From JBALVO01 sp036961445 (GTDB lineage: Bacteria > Pseudomonadota > Gammaproteobacteria > Pseudomonadales > Halieaceae): DNA of 12,234 nt. Where the stretch lies: contig JBALVO010000115.1 of the NCBI GenBank assembly GCA_036961445.1, positions 1-12,234 on the forward strand, given 5' to 3'. How positions within the stretch are numbered: position 1 is the stretch's first letter; each line of letters begins with the position of its first letter. The translations under genes and the position numbers were made by a program. Under the pieces are notes generated by a model that saw only the letters and a list, made by a program, of their open reading frames with translations, made no database searches and was not told the origin of the DNA. This document shows, one piece after another, positions 7,114-12,234 of the stretch.

Positions 7114-7253
7114 CAACAGTCTCCGAGCAGAATTCTACATGCGGTAATATGCACAGAAGTTTAGCAAATGTAGACCCCCCGAAGATACCCGGCTTGGCTT
7201 ATTGCGTGACTGTTGTTCCCGCAAAACACGTCTGTAATTAGTGAATATTAAAT

Positions 7254-7283
7254 TTGCTGGCACATTAGGTCTTCGGATAAAAT
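7254..7283 (+). promoter_or_regulatory. candidate sigma-70 promoter for the Wzz-like gene
   Basis: TTGCTG (7254-7259) as a weak -35 and TAAAAT (7278-7283) as a good -10 are separated by 18 bases. Transcription would start near 7290, leaving a leader of about 20 bases before the ATG at 7311. The -35 matches consensus at only three positions, so this is a candidate from pattern and position, not a firm call. Confidence 0.3.
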
Positions 7284-7310
7284 ACGTTTCGTAGCCCCTT
7301 TCCAGAAAAT

Positions 7311-8246
7311 ATGGCCGATAAGCACCAGGATGTGCGCGTGAACCAACCCTCAAAGCAAGCCCCGGTGAACGAAATAGATATTTTCGTAGTAGCTGCTGCC
7401 CTGTGGCAACGCAGATGGCTCATAGTCGCAATCACTTTACTGAGTCTGGTGGCGGCATTTGCTTACATTCAGCTCAATCCGGCCATTTATCGAGTGGAGG
7501 CCATGATAGTTCCGCCTGCGCTGGCGGACCTGGAGTCAGTTAGCGCGGTGTCAGTCGATGCCATTGTCATCGCACCTGCACCCGCTCCCTCGACTCTTAT
7601 AAGGGCAAATCAAATCACCCTACCCACTGGACAGTCAAGCTTAACGCCACAAGACGCTTTACTGCGCAGCCTCATTCAACTGGAGTCTGCGTCCATCCGG
7701 GAGGAAGCGCTACAGAAATTCCCGGCAGAATCGTTCGGTAACGGCTCCACTAATGATTTTCAGGTAGTCATTGCTACGCCGAAAAAGATCAGTGCATCAA
7801 CAGAAATAAAGTACGCGGTAGTGTCATTTGAACACCCCGACAGGGTGCACGCCCGCACAGTACTGGAGTACCTGCTATCCGAGGCCAACAACAACGCTAT
7901 TGCGGCCCTAACTGAGGAGATAGAGTACAAACTCCGAGCGCGCACCATATCGCTGGAAAATAAGCTACAGCAGGCGATGCTTCTGCGGGCAGAAAGTGAC
8001 TCCCCATACCTGAACGAGATGGTTACGGATCTGCGTCTTGATATCAATGTGCTCAAAGCCTATTCCGGCCAAGACTATAGTTCATTAAAGATGCTGGCAT
8101 TGGCAAATCCCGTCGAATTGCCCAATGCTCCAGTGAAACCAAAGAAAACACTTATTGTTGCCCTTGCCATAGCGGGTGGCTTATTTCTTGGCGTATTTCT
8201 TTCGCTAGTTTTATATTCTATTGCGCAGCGTAAATCCGCGCTCTAA
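7311..8246 (+). CDS. Wzz-like chain-length determinant (polysaccharide co-polymerase)
   Basis: A 311-residue inner-membrane protein with the polysaccharide co-polymerase plan. EIDIFVVAAALWQRRW (residues 21-36) leads into the first membrane helix (about 36-54); a long periplasmic domain follows, with a helical, coiled-coil-prone stretch at about 195-228; then the proline-rich motif ELPNAPVKPKK (269-279) precedes the second membrane helix (280-303). No kinase domain or C-terminal tyrosine cluster is present, so it resembles PCP-1 (Wzz/WzzE) rather than the Wzc kinases. An Ala/Pro-rich insertion (VIAPAPAPS, 86-94) precedes the helical part. Its role is to set polymer length with a Wzy polymerase. 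The ATG at 7311 has no clear Shine-Dalgarno. The stop (8244-8246) directly abuts the next ATG, suggesting coupled translation. Confidence 0.85.
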   Translation: MADKHQDVRVNQPSKQAPVNEIDIFVVAAALWQRRWLIVAITLLSLVAAFAYIQLNPAIYRVEAMIVPPALADLESVSAVSVDAIVIAPAPAPSTLIRANQITLPTGQSSLTPQDALLRSLIQLESASIREEALQKFPAESFGNGSTNDFQVVIATPKKISASTEIKYAVVSFEHPDRVHARTVLEYLLSEANNNAIAALTEEIEYKLRARTISLENKLQQAMLLRAESDSPYLNEMVTDLRLDINVLKAYSGQDYSSLKMLALANPVELPNAPVKPKKTLIVALAIAGGLFLGVFLSLVLYSIAQRKSAL

Positions 8247-10835
8247 ATGGAGTACTTTCGCCTAACGATAGGCCTACTCCTGCCCTGGCTGGGCGGCTAC
8301 CTCTGGCTAGCGGCGCTTAAGCAGTGGCTAAATCCGGGGAAGCCGAATAATCCACTGCTGATTGGTTATGGGCTTTTCTTTGGCTATGCGGGCTTGCAGG
8401 GCGTCGTCCTGACCGGGAACGCCCTGTTCGACAAGGTCGAATTCTGGCCAATATTGGCGTTCGTCTGCCTGGTTACTGCCGCCGGCGCCATCGTGCTTTC
8501 TAAAACACGTGCACCCTCTTCGCCCGATACCGGGTTTACTGTGGCGGAGCCGGACTCAAGTACCACCAAAGCCCTTTTTTGGCTTTTTGCCGCCTGGGCC
8601 AGCCTACACCTGCTTTTTGTAGCCATCGAAATCCTGCACCGCCCGGTATTCCCCTGGGATGCCTGGCTCAACTGGATGTACCGCGCCAAGGCCTGGTTCT
8701 ACACCGGGCACATCTTCGTACTGGATAGCCCCACCGACTGGCTACGCGGCACAGGTGAGGCTCTATACAACGTGGCGGGGAACCGCTACCCCACCTTTGC
8801 CCCAGTGCTGGCCCTGTGGGCTGCCACGAGTTTAGGGTACTGGAGCGAAACCCTGACCAATATACCGGTGCTGTTTTGTGGGATCGCCCTGGGCCTTGCC
8901 CTATATGGTCAGTGCAGAGAATTTGGCCTGGCTAAATGGCTGTCAGCGCTTTGTGCCTACCTGCTGCTCTCCCTGCCTCTGGTCGGCGCGCACCTGGCGC
9001 TGGCCGGGCAGTCCGATATCTGGATGGCGGGATTCACCGGCCTCGGGTTCGTAGCACTGCTGCACGGCATAATCCGTCATAGCCGTTTCCAATCGCTACT
9101 TGGACTGGGCATGGTGGCCATGGGTATTGCCACAAAAATGGAAGGTATGGTCTGGTTTATCGCCGCCCTGCTAGTGGTGGCGTTGACCAAACGTTTGGGC
9201 CTGGTTCTGGCCGGACTGGCACTAGCGGCAGGCATCGCGGCGCTGGGCTGGCTGACAGATGTTACCTATCTTGAGCTTCCATTCCTGGGAGGGATAGGGT
9301 ATGCCGATGGCAGATTTCATATTCCGCTACTGGGAAGCCACGCTCTCCAGAGCTTCGAGCTATGGGACGATTATCAGGACAATTTTTTCGAGAACGGCAC
9401 CTGGCACCTGCTGTGGACGTTAACCCTTGTTGCCGCTATCAGCCTGTGGTTTACCCCAGGTGGCGCACTTAGAAAAGCCGCCCTGGCCTTCTATGCCGTA
9501 TTGCTGGCAGCGCAGCTGGTCATTTTTGAAGGGACAGCTTCCGGCCAGTGGGCTGAGGACTGGACTGCCATCAATCGCCTGCCTCTGCACTTTGCGCCAG
9601 CGCTAACTTTTTTGCTGGCTATTGTATTACACGCCTTTTGGGGGTCACGCAAAGACAGCCCCGCCACTAAGTTCGCTCTTCTGGCGCCTCTCCTGGGTCT
9701 ACTGATCACTCTGGCCGGAGCCACTATTTATCTGATGGCCGCCTATCCGGCCACCGCTGGTGACCCACTGGTTTTTCCCGCCCAAAAGATGCGTATTATG
9801 GCCGGTGGCGGTCGCGTAGCGGGGGATGTAGGCATCATTGAGCACTATGAGAACAACATTGCCATTCTATCCACTGGCCCGGTACAGCTGCAAGCAAAGG
9901 ACCTGGGCATACTCCAGCTGGAGACCGCTGACGCCTACACCAACCGCTTTACGTTTTTCTGGCGCAACGGAGCCGATCCAGAGGACTTGCACTCCACCGA
10001 AATTCCCGGTGGCGGTAAGCGCTGGATAAACCTGGGGGACTTGCCGCAATGGCAGGGGAGAATCACTGAGCTTGGTGTGATTTTCTATGCTCACGAAGAC
10101 GAGACCGCAGAGTTTTACCGGCTAACACTGAGCCCCTACTCTCTGGCACTGCAACTGCGCAAATTGACCCATAACTGGCTCGAGACCTCACGATGGTCAC
10201 AAAAATCTGTGCATTGGATCCCCGCCGGAGCTGGCTTGAGTAGCATACCGCTGCCCGCTTTGATGGGTGCCTGGGTACTCCTCACGGTAGTCATGGTTAC
10301 TTTGTTCTCTCGACGAAAAACAGGCGCTTACTTAGGTGCGCTAACCTGCGCATTTGTCGCCTGGACCCTGCTCGACCTGCGGTGGACATTCAACGGCATA
10401 GCGCAGGCTAACGACACTATCGGCACTTACCCGCTTGTAACCGCCACCCACATGAACTTTGGTGATGACCAGTACACCTGGCAACTCGTAGAGGCGGTAC
10501 GGCCAGCAATTACAAACAACAATTCGCGCACCATCATCATGGCTGAACAGCAGACAATGCGCTTCGAGGCCCTCAGAGCCAAATACCTGGCGCTTCCGGC
10601 CCCGGTATTCGCTCACGATGGCACGGCACAAAGCGCTCCCTTCCAGATTGCCAACAAGCTATTAGTATTGCGCACCCGCTATGCTGAACCCGGCTACAAG
10701 CACGCCACAGCAAAAGATTACGCAGGTATAATTGACCAGCAAACCGGTCTTCTGGCAACACCGCTATGGGACAAGCCAGAGGGGATATTAATGTCGATCA
10801 CTCCCGACAATGCCCCAGTTCAATCGGCCAAATAG
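8247..10835 (+). CDS. large multi-domain membrane protein, possible GT-C glycosyltransferase
   Basis: An 862-residue polytopic protein that I do not recognise as a named family. Residues 1-500 hold many membrane helices. FPWDAWLNWMYRAKAW (135-150) sits after a membrane helix, where GT-C enzymes carry a catalytic acidic residue (Asp138 here). QSDIW (255-259), ATKMEGMVWF (295-304) and NRLPLHFAPAL (443-453) also resemble conserved spots in GT-C/PMT-like proteins. Residues about 515-630 look soluble and strand-rich (for example KRWINLGDLPQWQGRITELG, 591-610), perhaps a periplasmic beta-sandwich. Two more membrane helices (about 669-688 and 693-712) follow, then LDLRWTFNG (709-717) and a soluble C-terminal domain (about 720-862). 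GT-C enzymes use polyprenyl-phosphate sugars on the periplasmic side, so it could decorate or transfer the glycan; a polymerase or ligase role is an alternative. It starts immediately after the Wzz-like stop and is clearly more G/C-rich than the left-hand genes. Confidence 0.8.
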   Translation: MEYFRLTIGLLLPWLGGYLWLAALKQWLNPGKPNNPLLIGYGLFFGYAGLQGVVLTGNALFDKVEFWPILAFVCLVTAAGAIVLSKTRAPSSPDTGFTVAEPDSSTTKALFWLFAAWASLHLLFVAIEILHRPVFPWDAWLNWMYRAKAWFYTGHIFVLDSPTDWLRGTGEALYNVAGNRYPTFAPVLALWAATSLGYWSETLTNIPVLFCGIALGLALYGQCREFGLAKWLSALCAYLLLSLPLVGAHLALAGQSDIWMAGFTGLGFVALLHGIIRHSRFQSLLGLGMVAMGIATKMEGMVWFIAALLVVALTKRLGLVLAGLALAAGIAALGWLTDVTYLELPFLGGIGYADGRFHIPLLGSHALQSFELWDDYQDNFFENGTWHLLWTLTLVAAISLWFTPGGALRKAALAFYAVLLAAQLVIFEGTASGQWAEDWTAINRLPLHFAPALTFLLAIVLHAFWGSRKDSPATKFALLAPLLGLLITLAGATIYLMAAYPATAGDPLVFPAQKMRIMAGGGRVAGDVGIIEHYENNIAILSTGPVQLQAKDLGILQLETADAYTNRFTFFWRNGADPEDLHSTEIPGGGKRWINLGDLPQWQGRITELGVIFYAHEDETAEFYRLTLSPYSLALQLRKLTHNWLETSRWSQKSVHWIPAGAGLSSIPLPALMGAWVLLTVVMVTLFSRRKTGAYLGALTCAFVAWTLLDLRWTFNGIAQANDTIGTYPLVTATHMNFGDDQYTWQLVEAVRPAITNNNSRTIIMAEQQTMRFEALRAKYLALPAPVFAHDGTAQSAPFQIANKLLVLRTRYAEPGYKHATAKDYAGIIDQQTGLLATPLWDKPEGILMSITPDNAPVQSAK

Positions 10836-10858
10836 GCGAATAAATAGTCCAACCGCCA

Positions 10859-10888
10859 TATACAACCTGCAAGCCGTAGACCTAAAAT
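10859..10888 (+). promoter_or_regulatory. weak candidate promoter before gmd
   Basis: In the 79-base gap before gmd, TATACA (10859-10864) and TAAAAT (10883-10888) could act as -35 and -10 with an 18-base spacer, putting the start near 10895. The GAGG at 10897-10900, 14 bases before the gmd ATG, is the only ribosome-site candidate and is rather distant. No terminator hairpin follows the upstream gene in this gap, so read-through from the Wzz-like gene is equally possible. Confidence 0.2.
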
Positions 10889-10914
10889 AAATTTTCGAGG
10901 GAAAACTAACCATT

Positions 10915-12030
10915 ATGAAAAAAGCGCTTATAACCGGGATCACAGGCCAAGACGGCTCCTATCTCGCCGAACTCCTTTTGGAGAAAGGGTATGAAGTACA
11001 CGGGATCAAGCGTCGCGCCTCATCATTCAATACCCAGCGCATCGACCATATTTACCAGGATCGGCATGAGGAAAACCCCAAACTGCTGCTCCACTACGGT
11101 GATTTGACGGACTCATCCAACATGACCCGGATTTTGCAGGAGGTTCAGCCTGATGAAGTTTACAACCTGGGTGCCCAATCGCACGTTGCCGTGTCTTTCG
11201 AGGCCCCGGAATATACCGCTGATGTCGACGCTATGGGAACACTGCGTTTACTCGAGGCGATCCGGCTTCTAGGCCTGGAGAAAACAACGCGCTTCTACCA
11301 GGCATCAACGTCGGAGCTTTACGGCCTGGTACAAGAGGTTCCCCAAACCGAGACAACACCGTTTCATCCTCGATCGCCCTATGGGGTTGCCAAACTCTAT
11401 GCGTACTGGATAACCGTTAACTACCGTGAAGCCTATGGCATGTATGCCTGTAATGGCATCCTGTTCAATCACGAGTCACCCCGGCGTGGCGAAACCTTCG
11501 TCACCCGCAAAATTACCCGTGCTATAGCCAATATCGCTCATGGACTGGAACACTGTCTGTACATGGGTAACATGGACGCCATGCGTGATTGGGGTCACGC
11601 CAAAGACTACGTACGTATGCAGTGGATGATGCTACAACAAGACCAGCCAGAAGATTTCGTGATCGCCACAGGCGAACAACTTTCGGTACGGGATTTTGTA
11701 ACCCTGTCGGCGCGAGAAGCCGGGATCGAGCTCGAGTTTACCGGTAGCGGTATTGATGAAGTCGGAACCGTGGTATCCGCAGACACTGTTCTTGCCCCGC
11801 AAGTACAGGCCGGGGATATTGCGGTGCGCATAGACCCGCGCTACTTTAGACCGGCTGAAGTCGAGTCACTTCTGGGAGACCCCAGTAAAGCCAAACAGCG
11901 ACTTGGCTGGGTACCCGAGATCACCGTGCACGAAATGTGTTCAGAGATGGTTGCAGAAGATCTTAAACAGGCCAGGCAAAGCGCACTACTTAAAGCCCAC
12001 GGGTATGATGTGCCTGTCGCCAAGGAATAA
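10915..12030 (+). CDS. gmd: GDP-mannose 4,6-dehydratase
   Basis: A 371-residue cytoplasmic extended SDR that converts GDP-D-mannose to GDP-4-dehydro-6-deoxy-D-mannose using bound NADP(H), the first committed step to GDP-L-fucose. The N-terminus ALITGITGQDGSYLAELL (residues 4-21) is a hallmark of Gmd; RRASSFNTQRIDHIY (33-47) is the conserved cofactor/subunit-contact loop; NLGAQSHVAVSFEAP (84-98) and STSELYG (131-137) with Tyr156 and Lys160 (YGVAK) form the active site; FNHESPRRGETFVTRKIT (184-201) and GNMDAMRDWGHAKDYV (218-233) bind substrate. Length matches the E. coli enzyme (about 373 residues). The ATG at 10915 gives the canonical MKKALITG start. fcl follows after 7 bases, the usual gmd-fcl arrangement. 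Confidence 0.98.
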   Translation: MKKALITGITGQDGSYLAELLLEKGYEVHGIKRRASSFNTQRIDHIYQDRHEENPKLLLHYGDLTDSSNMTRILQEVQPDEVYNLGAQSHVAVSFEAPEYTADVDAMGTLRLLEAIRLLGLEKTTRFYQASTSELYGLVQEVPQTETTPFHPRSPYGVAKLYAYWITVNYREAYGMYACNGILFNHESPRRGETFVTRKITRAIANIAHGLEHCLYMGNMDAMRDWGHAKDYVRMQWMMLQQDQPEDFVIATGEQLSVRDFVTLSAREAGIELEFTGSGIDEVGTVVSADTVLAPQVQAGDIAVRIDPRYFRPAEVESLLGDPSKAKQRLGWVPEITVHEMCSEMVAEDLKQARQSALLKAHGYDVPVAKE

Positions 12031-12037
12031 TCCAATC

Positions 12038-12234
12038 ATGAAAAACGTCTATATCGCCGGGCATCAAGGCATGGTAGGTTCCGCCATAGCTAGGCAACTC
12101 GAACATCTCGAGGACGTAAACCTGATTCTACGCAAACGGTCTGAGCTGGATTTAGCCAATCAGGCCGCGGTGCATGATTTTTTTGAGGAACAAAAGATCG
12201 ATGAGGTTTACCTGGCAGCGGCCAAAGTGGGGGG
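12038..12234 (+). CDS. fcl: GDP-L-fucose synthase, N-terminal fragment (cut by window end)
   Basis: The first 65 codons of GDP-4-keto-6-deoxy-D-mannose epimerase/reductase (Fcl/WcaG), which epimerises C3 and C5 and reduces C4 of the Gmd product with NADPH to give GDP-L-fucose. Translation from ATG 12038 begins MKNVYIAGHQGMVGSAIARQ, with the NADP-binding glycine motif GHQGMVGSA (residues 8-16), the family signature KRSELDL (33-39) and EVYLAAAKVGG (56-66, the last codon incomplete in the window but fixed as Gly). The frame is open to the last base, so the gene is truncated by the window edge and not broken. AAGGA at 12022-12026, at the end of gmd, is a plausible ribosome site. It lies 7 bases after gmd, in the same operon. 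Confidence 0.95.
   Translation, partial: MKNVYIAGHQGMVGSAIARQLEHLEDVNLILRKRSELDLANQAAVHDFFEEQKIDEVYLAAAKVG

Larger units (their letters stand above)
7033..7310. promoter_or_regulatory. divergent intergenic region, likely two promoters
   Basis: This 278-base stretch separates the leftward initiating transferase from the rightward Wzz-like gene and is the longest non-coding stretch in the window, so it should carry promoters for both directions. It contains a REP-like palindrome close to the leftward gene, a 6-base perfect inverted repeat around 7099-7113, a C6 run at 7184-7189 region, and an A/T-rich segment at about 7231-7255. No convincing leftward -35/-10 pair was found. The open frames in it (for example on the minus strand at 7135-7353) overlap the Wzz start and have no recognisable protein features. 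Confidence 0.6.

Noticed and set aside
7140..7151. ops-like element (TGCGGTAATATG) upstream of the Wzz-like gene, as for RfaH control
   Set aside because: Only a partial match to GGCGGTAGCGTG, with mismatches at both ends of the core; too weak to call.
7135..7353. 72-codon minus-strand open frame in the divergent region
   Set aside because: It overlaps the start of the Wzz-like gene, has no recognisable motif or ribosome site, and covers the expected promoter area.
9491..9724. Minus-strand open frames inside the large membrane protein gene (also 8384-8689, 9867-10094 and 10341-10631)
   Set aside because: Arg/Ser/Ala-rich translations typical of antisense shadows of a G/C-rich gene; no domain features.
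8247..10835. Calling the large membrane protein Wzy or an O-antigen ligase
   Set aside because: It is much longer than usual Wzy/WaaL proteins and the WDAW and other motifs look more GT-C-like; kept only as an alternative.

Overview
The window is a piece of a surface-polysaccharide (exopolysaccharide, capsule or O-antigen type) biosynthesis locus from a Gram-negative bacterium. Protein families and gene style suggest a gammaproteobacterium: a Wzz-type chain-length regulator, a WcaJ/GumD-type initiating transferase, and an enterobacterial-type gmd-fcl pair for GDP-L-fucose. The genus cannot be fixed from the sequence. No rRNA, tRNA, CRISPR, transposase or integrase gene was seen.

Layout. Bases 24-5653 (+) form a tight run of coding genes: a GT2-like glycosyltransferase, a possible 46-codon small ORF, a class I methyltransferase, a WcaC-like GT4 glycosyltransferase, a second methyltransferase with an N-terminal cysteine knuckle, an extended-SDR sugar epimerase/dehydratase, and a WecG/TagA/CpsF (GT26) glycosyltransferase. 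Most junctions overlap by 4 bases (ATGA, GTGA, TTGA) or are 1 base apart, and several genes start with GTG or TTG, which points to translational coupling in one operon. On the opposite strand, 7032-5650 encodes the polyprenyl-phosphate sugar-phosphate transferase that starts repeat-unit assembly; its stop codon overlaps that of the GT26 gene. A 278-base divergent intergenic region (7033-7310) holds a REP-like palindrome, a short inverted repeat and a weak promoter candidate. Next, on +, come a Wzz-like polysaccharide co-polymerase (7311-8246), an 862-residue multi-domain membrane protein that looks like a GT-C glycosyltransferase but has unexplained C-terminal domains (8247-10835), GDP-mannose 4,6-dehydratase (10915-12030), and the start of GDP-L-fucose synthase (12038 to the window edge).

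Likely combined role (inference): the initiating transferase places the first sugar-1-phosphate on undecaprenyl phosphate in the inner membrane. The GT26 enzyme may add the second sugar, as proposed for GumD/GumM in xanthan synthesis. The GT2-like and GT4 enzymes extend the repeat unit, while the SDR and methyltransferases make or decorate rare sugars. Gmd and Fcl supply GDP-L-fucose, and the Wzz-like protein sets polymer length. No obvious Wzx flippase, Wzy polymerase or outer-membrane exporter lies in the window, so the cluster must continue outside it or be unusual. The least understood component is the 862-residue membrane protein.
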